A stretch of 6,240 nucleotides of DNA from an uncultured Collinsella sp. (GCA_900759435.1 CAAEVD010000163.1:1-6240), one strand, 5' to 3'; shown: positions 1-5,810, numbered from the stretch's first letter. Notes: a model not told the origin generated them from the letters alone. A program made the numbers and translations.

Positions 1-154
1 CCCGCCGCTCACCACGGTGCACGTTCCCAAGCACGAGGTGGGCGAGATCGCGGTGCGCCGCCTGGTGGGCAACATCCGCAATCCCAAGAGCTATACCTGC
101 AAGACGGCCGTATCGACCTATTTTGTCGAGCGCCAAAGCGTGCGCGAGATCTAG
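1..154 (+). CDS. LacI/GalR-family transcriptional regulator, C-terminal fragment
   Basis: The frame starting at base 2 is open to a TAG stop at 152-154 and gives 50 residues. It begins PPLTTVHVPKHEVGEIAVRR and ends with the sequence VSTYFVERQSVREI. The PPLTTV-h-P-(K/H)-E-h-G-E-hA stretch, and the closing run of a beta strand with a V-E-R-x-S-V-R end, are typical of the last part of the periplasmic-binding-protein-like effector domain of LacI/GalR regulators. Such proteins are about 330-350 residues, so roughly the last 15% is here. The DNA-binding HTH and most of the sugar pocket lie upstream of the window, so the effector cannot be named. These are cytoplasmic DNA-binding proteins, usually sugar-responsive repressors. 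Family known from memory of motifs; effector unknown. Confidence 0.8.
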   Translation, partial: PPLTTVHVPKHEVGEIAVRRLVGNIRNPKSYTCKTAVSTYFVERQSVREI

Positions 155-189
155 TCGGAACGGCGCCAGACCCCAGAGCGGAAAAGTCC

Positions 190-208
190 TTCTAGATTAC
201 CTAGAATG
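190..208. promoter_or_regulatory. TTCTAG-N5-CTAGAA dyad with a TAGAAT box
   Basis: TTCTAG (190-195) and CTAGAA (201-206) form a perfect six-base dyad. Its right half contains TAGAAT (202-207), a 5/6 match to a -10 hexamer. No convincing -35 lies 16-18 bases upstream. It may be a weak or activator-dependent promoter, a small operator, or chance. A related sequence is found at 937-946 in front of the DUF4867 gene. Confidence 0.25.
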
Positions 209-214
209 ATTTTT

Positions 215-253
215 CTGGGACGGGGATTTAAAACTCATTGATCCCCGTCCCGG
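215..253. repeat. Perfect GGGACGGGGAT hairpin
   Basis: Bases 217-227 (GGGACGGGGAT) are perfectly complementary to 241-251 (ATCCCCGTCCC), with a 13-base A/T-rich loop. Pairs 215-253 and the wobble 216-252 extend the stem. No T-run follows, so it is not itself a classic intrinsic terminator. The same motif recurs at 265-273 and, inverted, at 323-330. The right arm is shared with the overlapping terminator at 243-280, so the two cannot form at once in one RNA. Confidence 0.7.
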
Positions 254-280
254 GTAGCTCATTTGGGACGGGGCTTTTTT
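243..280 (+). terminator. Intrinsic terminator between the lacI-type gene and luxS
   Basis: CCCCGTCCC (243-251) pairs perfectly with GGGACGGGG (265-273), with a 13-base loop and then C plus six T (275-280). This is a textbook GC-rich stem with a U-tract on the plus strand. It most simply ends transcription from the LacI-family gene. It overlaps two alternative hairpins (217-251 and 253-342), so it could also be conditional for transcripts starting near 213. Confidence 0.6.
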
Positions 281-342
281 GACTGGTATGATTGGTGCGA
301 CCATTCGAACCAGCTAAAAGAGCCCGTCCCAAATTGACTACC
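253..342. repeat. 90-bp palindromic element with GGTAG/CTACC ends
   Basis: GGTAG (253-257) pairs with CTACC (338-342). After a 3x3 mismatch, 261-272 pairs perfectly with 323-334, and after one bulged G, 274-280 pairs with 316-322 (one wobble). Inside, CTGGT (283-287) pairs with ACCAG (309-313) and TGGT (293-296) with ACCA (300-303). Read on either strand the element begins GTAG, then TTTGGGACGGG, then a T-rich run. This layout resembles a REP or MITE-type mobile palindrome. Whether it is repeated elsewhere in the genome cannot be told from the window. Confidence 0.5.
263..292 (+). promoter_or_regulatory. Probable luxS promoter with extended -10
   Basis: TATGAT (287-292) is a 5/6 match to TATAAT and is preceded by TGG at 284-286, giving an extended -10 (TGnTATGAT). 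TTGGGA at 263-268 is a moderate -35 with 18-base spacing. Transcription would start near 299, leaving a leader of about 57 bases before luxS. The promoter sits inside the palindromic element and overlaps the upstream terminator. Confidence 0.5.
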
Positions 343-343
343 G

Positions 344-348
344 AGAGG
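344..348 (+). promoter_or_regulatory. luxS ribosome-binding site
   Basis: AGAGG lies seven bases before the ATG at 356. It supports this start and lies just outside the palindrome ending at 342, so that hairpin would leave it free. Confidence 0.6.
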
Positions 349-355
349 ATCTGCC

Positions 356-844
356 ATGGAGCGCATCGCGAGTTTTTCCGTTGACCATCTGCTGCTTGAG
401 CCCGGCGTGTATGTGAGCCGCATCGACCGCGATCCGGCGACCGGCGCCGCCGTCACCACTTTTGACCTGCGCCTGACCACGCCCAATAAGGAGCCGGTTA
501 TGAACACGGCCGAATGCCACACCATCGAGCACTTGGGCGCGACGTTCCTTCGCAATCATGCCGAGTGGTCGAGCCGCATTGTCTACTTTGGTCCCATGGG
601 CTGCCGTACGGGCTTTTACCTCGTCGTGTTTGGCGAGGTGACGAGCGAGGAGATTCTGCCGCTCGTGCGTGAGCTGTTCGAGTTTGTCGCTGGCTTTGAG
701 GGCGATATCCCCGGTGCCGCTCCCGAGGAGTGCGGTAACTACCTGGACCAGAACCTTCCCATGGCAAACTGGCTCGCGCGCCGCTACCTCGACCGCGACT
801 TGGCCGATATCGACGAGAATCACCTGCACTATCAGCAGGCGTAA
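356..844 (+). CDS. luxS: S-ribosylhomocysteine lyase LuxS
   Basis: The 162-residue product has the length and motifs of LuxS, the cytoplasmic metal enzyme that splits S-ribosylhomocysteine into homocysteine and 4,5-dihydroxypentane-2,3-dione, the precursor of the AI-2 signal. It is the second step of detoxifying S-adenosylhomocysteine after Pfs. Visible are the HTIEH metal motif (H55, E58, H59), the third metal ligand in ECGNY (C126), the catalytic cysteine in GPMGCRTGFY (C83), and the N-terminal SFxVDHxxLxPGVYVSR segment. The enzyme is expected to be a homodimer. The ATG at 356 has an AGAGG site at good spacing, and the N-terminus matches the family. The gene seems to be transcribed alone: a promoter-like sequence precedes it and a strong terminator follows. 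No pfs or metE/metH gene is in the window. All key residues are intact. Confidence 0.97.
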   Translation: MERIASFSVDHLLLEPGVYVSRIDRDPATGAAVTTFDLRLTTPNKEPVMNTAECHTIEHLGATFLRNHAEWSSRIVYFGPMGCRTGFYLVVFGEVTSEEILPLVRELFEFVAGFEGDIPGAAPEECGNYLDQNLPMANWLARRYLDRDLADIDENHLHYQQA

Positions 845-874
845 GGCTGCTTGCAGGAATAACGTTTGTGCCAG

Positions 875-906
875 AAGCGCTCCCGCTCTTTGCGGAGCGC
901 TTTTTT
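875..906 (+). terminator. Intrinsic terminator of luxS
   Basis: AAGCGCTCC (875-883) pairs with GGAGCGCTT (894-902). A further GC/GC pair inside (885-886 with 892-893) follows a bulged C. The stem runs into six T (901-906). It begins about 30 bases after the luxS stop and separates luxS from the DUF4867 gene. Confidence 0.9.
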
Positions 907-924
907 ATGCCGAGTGCTCAAAAC

Positions 925-980
925 AGAACAAGATTGTTCTAGAATGTTCATACTGTCACACAAACGAACAGGAGCGAACA
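925..980. promoter_or_regulatory. Array of five GAACA/TGTTC half-sites (putative operator)
   Basis: GAACA occurs at 926-930, 966-970 and 976-980; its complement TGTTC occurs at 935-939 and 945-949. The first two form the dyad AGAACAA-GA-TTGTTCT (925-940). The two TGTTC copies are exactly 10 bases apart and so are the last two GAACA copies, so like half-sites fall on one face of the helix. The array covers a -10-like TAGAAT (940-945), flanks the ribosome-binding site AGGAG (970-974), and ends on the A of the start codon. That position fits a repressor site; the regulator is unknown. Confidence 0.55.
940..945 (+). promoter_or_regulatory. Possible -10 box of the DUF4867 gene
   Basis: TAGAAT matches five of six -10 consensus bases, and the upstream gene is closed off by the terminator at 875-906, so a promoter is needed here. 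No recognisable -35 is found 16-18 bases upstream. The predicted leader would be about 28 bases, with AGGAG (970-974) five bases before the ATG. Confidence 0.35.
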
Positions 981-1624
981 TGCATATCTACTCTGTCTCT
1001 GATCCCGAGTTCAAGTCCTATGGCAACGTTTGGGATAACGTTCCGTCCGAGCTTACGTCGCCCGTGCTCGAGGCACTTGCCTCCACGCCCATCCCCGAGG
1101 GCAGCAAGTATGTGGCCTCCGCGCCCGAGCTCGAGGGTGTCATGGATGCCGATAAGCTGGGCTTTCTCATGTTTGGCGGTCGTCCCTTCCAGCTGGGCTG
1201 GTGCAACGGCCACAACACGCGTCTCAACTGCCTGGAGTACCACCGCGCGAGCGAGTTCAACCTGGGCGCCCGCGACTTTATCCTGCTCGTGGCGCATCGC
1301 TGGGAGATCGAGGACGGCAAGCTCGATACCGCGTGCGTCAAGGCGTTCCGCGTGCCGGCCGGCACGCTTGTTGAGGTTTTCAACACCACGCTTCACTACA
1401 CGCCCTGCATGGTCGACGACGGCGGCTTCCAGGTGATGGTGGCGCTGCCCGCCGGCACCAACGGCCCGCGCCCCGAGGCTGCAGCCGACATGCCCACGGC
1501 TGGCGACAGCTACTGCTACTGGAAGGCCGACAAGTGGGTTCTCTGCCATGCTGACAGCCCCAAGGCTGCCGAGGGCGGCTACGTAGGCCTCATCGGCAAG
1601 AACCTCGACATCACCGTGGACTAG
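980..1624 (+). CDS. DUF4867 family protein (cupin-like, function unknown)
   Basis: The 214-residue product matches what I know of the DUF4867 family (about 200 residues), a soluble cytoplasmic family of unknown function with a beta-barrel, cupin-like look. Family-like segments are GWCNGHNTRLNCLEYHRASE (residues 73-92), a central FRVPAGTLVEVFNTTLHYTP (123-142), and GGFQVMVALPAGTNGP (148-163). Likely metal- or substrate-binding residues by cupin analogy are H78, E86, H88, E132 and H139; this is inference. The C-terminal part contains a YWKADKWVLCHAD stretch. ATG 980 is chosen because AGGAG sits five bases upstream and the protein starts in the family-like MHIYSV; the frame is open further upstream, but that part overlaps the luxS terminator. 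It stands alone between a terminator and an inverted repeat. From memory, relatives are often near carbohydrate genes, but nothing here shows a substrate. Confidence 0.85.
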   Translation: MHIYSVSDPEFKSYGNVWDNVPSELTSPVLEALASTPIPEGSKYVASAPELEGVMDADKLGFLMFGGRPFQLGWCNGHNTRLNCLEYHRASEFNLGARDFILLVAHRWEIEDGKLDTACVKAFRVPAGTLVEVFNTTLHYTPCMVDDGGFQVMVALPAGTNGPRPEAAADMPTAGDSYCYWKADKWVLCHADSPKAAEGGYVGLIGKNLDITVD

Positions 1625-1629
1625 CGCAT

Positions 1630-1680
1630 CGCCCCAAACCACCACAAAGGTGCCTGTCCCCTTTGCGGTGGTTTGGGGCG
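1630..1680. repeat. Long inverted repeat with GGTGCCTGTCCCC core
   Basis: Bases 1630-1650 pair with 1660-1680 over 21 positions with one mismatch (A1644/C1666), leaving a nine-base loop (1651-1659). It begins six bases after the DUF4867 stop, so it may end or protect that transcript. Neither strand has a T-run after the stem, so a classic intrinsic terminator is unlikely. The core AAAGGTGCCTGTCCCCTTT resembles a short palindromic motif I recall from intergenic regions of many bacteria, which suggests a dispersed repeat. Confidence 0.75.
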
Positions 1681-1877
1681 GGCGGATATCGGGAAGTGCC
1701 GGACGGGGGAGGCTGCCGGGCGCCTTGCCGTCTGCGGATTTTGGGACATGTGGCCCGCTTTTTGGGCCCACCTGTCGGTACGCTAAAAGCACTATGGGTA
1801 CCCGCGAGCGACATATCGGCCACGCGGCCGCCCGATCCGCACCCGTGGCGGATCCCAGGGGCGGCAGGCTCTTCGCC
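1681..1877 (+). other. Leader region of the signalling operon
   Basis: This stretch carries no independent gene that I can support. It holds an imperfect hairpin at 1750-1771 (GTGGCCC / GGGCCCAC with one bulged C) and an actinobacterial-type -10 (TACGCT, 1779-1784) with no clear -35. An in-frame ATG at 1794 lies nine bases after that -10. A GATCCGC/GCGGATC inverted repeat is at 1834-1854. Bases 1794-1877 could code for a 28-residue N-terminal extension of the next protein, but they use uncommon Arg codons (two CGA and two AGG). Confidence 0.35.
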
Positions 1878-3677
1878 ATGCCGCGATTCCTTGTTGGCAT
1901 AACACATCAGGTGTACCGTCACCGCGTCTTTGCTATCGCCGGCGCCATCACCGCGCTGTTCCTCATGCTTTTGGCAGTCTTGCCGGCGCTGTTCGCCTTC
2001 GACCCCAAACTTTCTAACACCGTGCCCGCCTATAGCGAGGCGTCCGAAGAGGTCGTGGATGCGCTCGTCCATTCGAGCTCTCTGCCGTTGCTTGTCGCCG
2101 CAATTGTATTTTCGATCTGGGGCGTATCGGTCTATCTGCGCTGTTTGGACTATGTGTTGCGCCGCCGTCTTGTTGCCATCGCCACCATCTGCGCCCTGTG
2201 GATGATCGAGGTCATTCTCAAGTACAAGTCGTTCACGCCGTTCTATGCCACCGTGCTGTGGTACCTGTACTACGTGCCCATGACGCTCATTCCGCTGCTC
2301 TACCAGTTGTGTGGTCTGCGCCTTGCGGGCCTGGAGCAACACCGCCTGGGTCGCCGCTGCTGCGCTGCGCTGTGGATTGTGGCCATCCTGCTTATCGGAT
2401 TTGTGCTCACCAACGATTTTCACCAGCAGGTCTTCCGCTTTGACCGTACAAGCGACACCTGGAGCAACGACTACACGTACGGCTGGGGTTATTTCGCCGT
2501 CTTAGTGTGGACGGCCTTTAACTTCGTGGCCTTTTTTATCCTGGTTGGTCGGTCCTCGTCCTTTCGCATCCAGCGTTTCTCGGGTACGGCGGCGCTCGTA
2601 CTGCTGGGCGGCGCATTCTTTGCCATCTCCTATGCGTTGCGCGTGCCCTGGGCATGGAGGCTCAACTTCTCGCTCATCTATTGCGTCTTGTGCGTGGTGG
2701 CGATGGAAATCTGTCTCGATTGCGGTGTCATTCCGTCGTATCACGACATCGCCGGCATCTTCGACACCTTGCCGCTTGACCTCAAAGTTCTAACGCGCGA
2801 CCTGCAGGAGGTCTATGCCACGCCGGTGTCAAAGCCAGTGCCGGTAGGCGTGCGCGAGGAGTTGCGGACCCAGGAGCACGGCCGCGCCCATGCCTTTGCC
2901 GTGGCGTCCGATCCCGATGTGATGTACCGTGCCTTTCCACTGCTGGGCGGATCGGCCCTGCTTGCCCAAGACGTGTCGGAGCTCAACGAGCTTAACCGTG
3001 AACTGGCACATCGTCGCATGGAGCTGCAGCGTCAAAACGAGCTGCTCGCCGCCGACTACGACCTTAAGACGCACCTGGCAGATCAAGAGGCCGAGACCTT
3101 GCTGGTCCAAGACGTGGACCAGGCGCTTGCCCGCGCGCTCAAAGGGATGTACGACCTGCTGAGCTCGCTGCCGCCGTTGACCGACGAAGCGTCTTCGCAC
3201 GAGCGCTACCGCATGCTGCAGCGCGCCAAGATGCTTGTCGCCTATTGCAAGCGCAAGGGATCGCTCACGTTGGCGCAGCACGGGGAGAGCGGTTTTGATC
3301 GCGACCGCATTCAGCTCATCGCCAACGAGCTCGCAAGCGACCTGCGCACCATCGATATCGATTGCGCCTCGATTATCGCCATACGGCTCCCGTTGCACGC
3401 CAGTACGGTAAGCGCCCTGTACGACTGCGTGTATGACTTTGCGTTTTTTGCCTACACCACCGACCATCCGGCGCTTATGTATCACTTGGGCGACCATGAC
3501 CGATGCAGTGTCGAGCTGCGCGCCACGCTTTTTTCCAACGATGATGCAGATCTTTCGCAGACGCCCGCTGCGCAAGAGCTCGAAAGCGCTCTGCAAGGGC
3601 GCAACGTGGCATACCGCCTTGAGGGCGAGCCCGGCCAGCTGCGCATGATCGTCTTGATGCCGAGGGCGGGTGAGTGA
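1878..3677 (+). CDS. Multi-spanning membrane sensor with degenerate histidine-kinase C-terminus
   Basis: From ATG 1878 the protein has 599 residues. About eight membrane segments (near 18-41, 69-87, 98-114, 122-144, 161-179, 203-223, 237-254, 262-280) resemble the 7TM sensor region of histidine kinases (HisKA_7TM), including a TNDFHQQVF element at 178-186. A PAS-like linker (about 285-345) and a coiled coil (about 364-410) follow. The rest has the outline of a kinase core: helices with YCKRKGSL (456-463), then an ATPase-like part. No phospho-accepting His motif is present; the N-box position reads YDCVYDFAFF (515-524), with Asp for Asn; the G1 position reads SNDDAD; no G2 glycine motif exists. 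It is probably catalytically dead. The next gene starts two bases after its stop, so they should be co-made. The start is uncertain: ATG 1794 would add 28 residues, and the GTG at 1650 lies in the repeat and is unlikely. The ribosome site at 1878 is weak. Confidence 0.75.
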   Translation: MPRFLVGITHQVYRHRVFAIAGAITALFLMLLAVLPALFAFDPKLSNTVPAYSEASEEVVDALVHSSSLPLLVAAIVFSIWGVSVYLRCLDYVLRRRLVAIATICALWMIEVILKYKSFTPFYATVLWYLYYVPMTLIPLLYQLCGLRLAGLEQHRLGRRCCAALWIVAILLIGFVLTNDFHQQVFRFDRTSDTWSNDYTYGWGYFAVLVWTAFNFVAFFILVGRSSSFRIQRFSGTAALVLLGGAFFAISYALRVPWAWRLNFSLIYCVLCVVAMEICLDCGVIPSYHDIAGIFDTLPLDLKVLTRDLQEVYATPVSKPVPVGVREELRTQEHGRAHAFAVASDPDVMYRAFPLLGGSALLAQDVSELNELNRELAHRRMELQRQNELLAADYDLKTHLADQEAETLLVQDVDQALARALKGMYDLLSSLPPLTDEASSHERYRMLQRAKMLVAYCKRKGSLTLAQHGESGFDRDRIQLIANELASDLRTIDIDCASIIAIRLPLHASTVSALYDCVYDFAFFAYTTDHPALMYHLGDHDRCSVELRATLFSNDDADLSQTPAAQELESALQGRNVAYRLEGEPGQLRMIVLMPRAGE

Positions 3678-3679
3678 CG

Positions 3680-5173
3680 ATGCAGATTTCGCTCATCCTT
3701 CCCCAAATCGTTGCGCTCGATGTTGTCTTTGCCCTGGCTGCGTGTCTGCAGACGATCCACGTCCCGCTCATCGCATCGCGCCGTTCGTCCTATAACCGTA
3801 AGGTGATTTGCGCCTACGAGGCGAGCCTTGTGCTTCACCTGATGATTTCGGCGCTCATCTTATTCGCGTCGTCTGGCTCGTATCTGGTGGCGCCGCTTGA
3901 CGTTTGCGCCAGGGCAATGGGCGGAGCGCTGTGGCTCAATGCCGCAATCTTTGCCTACGGCGTGGTGCTTATGGTGCACTATCGTCGCCTCGTCATGCTG
4001 GCCGAACTGTTGCTCGTTGTCGCCGTGACGCCGCCGGTGGTTTTTGCCATGGGCTCGGCGTGGACCGTTGTCCTTATCGCAGAGGGAGCGTTTTTCCTGT
4101 TTCGTTCCATCGCGGCGCTCTTGATGGACGTCCGTAACCGCCAGGAGGATATCACCGCGTTCTCGACGATCGAGACCATCAACGTGATTCCCGTGGGCAT
4201 CCTGTATCTGGACCCGAGGGGCCGTCCGCTGCTCATGAACCGCTGCATGCGCAAAAACCCAGTGGAACTTCATATGCCCACCGATCTAGGTGACATGAGC
4301 GGCACATGGAACGACCTGCGCAAACTCAGCATGCAAATGCCCGAAAGCAGTAGGAACCGTGTGCGGATTAACTTGGATCGTTTTGGTGATGCTCGCGCGG
4401 TGATCGAGATTTCTCCCGCCGAGATTCGCCTATTTGTGCACGACGAGGTTATGGTTTCGGGCCGCCTCTTTGAGCGCATTATCGGACTGGACGTGACGGA
4501 ATACGCACACGCCTACGACCGCTTGGCGCAAGCAAACCACCTACTTGAGCTTGCGGGCCAAGAGCTCCAGTCCCAGATCGAAGAAGTTAAAAAGGTTGCC
4601 GACAATGCGGCCTACCTACGTATGCGCGCCCGCGTTCACGATGTGATCGGGCAGCGCCTGTCCATTCTTCATCGCTATTTGGAGGAGGGGCGTCTGGACG
4701 ATGAGTCGCTCGAGCAGATTGACCCGTTGCTGCGCTCAATCGCCGCCGATTTGCGCAGTGGCGGTGCCAGCGAGCCTGCAGAGCAGCTGGGTGACATCGT
4801 CCATGCTTTTGGCCTGGTGAGTGTGCAGATCGATGTAGAGGGTGCGCTGCCTGAGGACGTGCGTGTCGCTGCAGCCTTTCTGCAGATTATCCGCGAAGCC
4901 TCGACCAATGCCACCAAGCATGCACAGGCCCATCGGGTCCATGTGCGCCTGTGGCGGGAGACGTCGGAAGACAGCGCTGTTGCGCGGATGACCGTTTCTA
5001 ACGACGGCGCGCCTGCACCCGTATCGTATCGCGAGGGAACGGGTATCCCAGGTATGAGGCATGTCGCGCAAGATCTGGGCGGCTGCCTGGAAATCCATGC
5101 CGCCCCGCCCTTTACGCTTGCGGTGTCCATCCCGCTCAACGCCAGCGCCACAGCTCAAAGGAGAAGCTCATGA
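3680..5173 (+). CDS. Membrane sensor histidine kinase, NarL-partner type
   Basis: The 497-residue protein has about five membrane segments (near 5-23, 44-63, 79-99, 103-123, 128-148) and a PAS-like domain (about 163-275, with NVIPVGILYLDPRGRPLLMN and a closing GLDVTEY). A coiled coil (about 276-310) leads to the kinase core. The phospho-acceptor is H320 in RVHDVIGQRLSIL. The ATPase keeps the N box REASTNATKHA (N410), the G1 motif NDG (441-443) and the G2 motif GTGIPGM (453-459). This is the HisKA_3/HPK7 style that phosphorylates NarL-type regulators, so the regulator encoded next is the expected partner. ATG 3680 is preferred: GGGTGAG (3668-3674) is five bases upstream, inside the end of the previous gene. 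A GTG at 3674 would add only two residues. The stop overlaps the next start as ATGA. The signal sensed is unknown; no large extracellular domain is present. Confidence 0.9.
   Translation: MQISLILPQIVALDVVFALAACLQTIHVPLIASRRSSYNRKVICAYEASLVLHLMISALILFASSGSYLVAPLDVCARAMGGALWLNAAIFAYGVVLMVHYRRLVMLAELLLVVAVTPPVVFAMGSAWTVVLIAEGAFFLFRSIAALLMDVRNRQEDITAFSTIETINVIPVGILYLDPRGRPLLMNRCMRKNPVELHMPTDLGDMSGTWNDLRKLSMQMPESSRNRVRINLDRFGDARAVIEISPAEIRLFVHDEVMVSGRLFERIIGLDVTEYAHAYDRLAQANHLLELAGQELQSQIEEVKKVADNAAYLRMRARVHDVIGQRLSILHRYLEEGRLDDESLEQIDPLLRSIAADLRSGGASEPAEQLGDIVHAFGLVSVQIDVEGALPEDVRVAAAFLQIIREASTNATKHAQAHRVHVRLWRETSEDSAVARMTVSNDGAPAPVSYREGTGIPGMRHVAQDLGGCLEIHAAPPFTLAVSIPLNASATAQRRSS
5157..5163 (+). 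promoter_or_regulatory. Ribosome-binding site of the response regulator
   Basis: AAAGGAG ends six bases before ATG 5170, inside the last codons of the kinase gene. It is the best ribosome site in the signalling operon and fixes the regulator start, suggesting the regulator is translated more strongly than the two sensors. Confidence 0.8.
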
Positions 5174-5790
5174 TCCGCGTCCTTATAGTCGAAGACCAGG
5201 CCATCCTGCGCGAGAGCCTGGCGCGTTCCGTTGGCGACCAGCCCGATATGACCGTTGTTTCCGCCATTGCCGATGCTTCCGAGGCCTTGGGTGTCGCGCT
5301 CAAGGAGCGCCCGGACATGATACTGATGGACGTATGCACCGAGCATGATTCCAACGGCATCGTGGCGGCGGCGCGCATTAAAGAACAACTGCCCGAGTGC
5401 CGCGTCATTATCATGACCGGCATGCCCGAGATCACCTTTGTCGATCAGGCCCGCGAGGCGGGCGTCGATAGCTTTGTGTACAAGAACGTCGGTATCGACG
5501 AGCTATTCGCCGTGATGCGCTCCACGCTGGCGGGCTATTGCACGTTTCCCAAGCCGCCCGAGAGTATTTTTTCGGGTACGGCGGCACTCGACGATGTTGA
5601 GCTATCGATTTTGCGCCTTGCCTGCGAGGGCAAGAGCCGTCGCGAGATCGCGGCCGAGCTGTTTATGAGTGAGGGCACCATCAAGCGTCGCATCTCGGAG
5701 ATCCTGAGCAAGACCGGCTACGACAACATCATGCGCTTGGCCGTGCGCGCAGTAACGGAGGGCAGCATCGTTCCCAACATGGAGCGCTAG
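5170..5790 (+). CDS. NarL/LuxR-family response regulator
   Basis: The 206-residue protein has an N-terminal receiver domain (about 1-120) and a C-terminal LuxR-type helix-turn-helix (about 140-200). The receiver keeps the acidic pair E8/D9, the phospho-acceptor D54 in ILMDV, T83 in IIMTG and K105 in SFVYKN, so it should be phosphorylated normally. The DNA-binding part reads LSILRLACEGKSRREIAAEL followed by MSEGTIKRRISEILSKTG; the usual His after GT(V/I)K-R is Arg here. It is a cytoplasmic transcription factor, presumably activated by the kinase encoded just upstream, whose stop overlaps this start by the ATGA junction. Targets are unknown; as is common in the family it could also act on its own promoter, but no matching dyad was identified. 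Length is normal and no damage is seen. Confidence 0.95.
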   Translation: MIRVLIVEDQAILRESLARSVGDQPDMTVVSAIADASEALGVALKERPDMILMDVCTEHDSNGIVAAARIKEQLPECRVIIMTGMPEITFVDQAREAGVDSFVYKNVGIDELFAVMRSTLAGYCTFPKPPESIFSGTAALDDVELSILRLACEGKSRREIAAELFMSEGTIKRRISEILSKTGYDNIMRLAVRAVTEGSIVPNMER

Positions 5791-5810
5791 CGCTCGTTAC
5801 GCATCGGCAT

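Noticed and set aside
190..342. CRISPR-like array from the repeated GGGACGGGG motif
   Set aside because: The copies alternate in orientation and are only about nine bases long, with unequal spacing; this is palindromic repeat structure.
155..355. SAM or SAH riboswitch upstream of luxS
   Set aside because: No conserved core of a known SAM or SAH riboswitch class was recognised; the visible structure is made only of GGGACGGGG inverted repeats.
925..940. LexA (SOS) box in front of the DUF4867 gene
   Set aside because: The Gram-positive LexA box is GAAC-N4-GTTC; here the spacing is six bases and the downstream gene is not a DNA-repair gene.
669..1436. Plus-strand open frame (255 codons) in another frame over luxS and the DUF4867 gene
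   Set aside because: It runs through the luxS terminator and gives an Arg/Ser-rich product typical of an out-of-frame reading.
1750..1771. Terminator between the DUF4867 gene and the signalling operon
   Set aside because: The T-run lies in the loop of the hairpin, not after it, and the stem has a bulge.
1834..1854. GATCCGC/GCGGATC hairpin as an operator or RNA switch
   Set aside because: Arms are only seven bases in GC-rich DNA and may be coding; there is no second line of support.
956..1900. Long minus-strand open frame (314 codons) across the DUF4867 gene and repeat
   Set aside because: It is antisense to a well-supported gene, crosses the inverted repeat, and its product is low in recognisable motifs. 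Long antisense frames are expected in GC-rich DNA.
2829..3596. Minus-strand open frame (255 codons) inside the first sensor gene
   Set aside because: It mirrors the coding strand of a clear membrane sensor; no ribosome site or family motif supports it.
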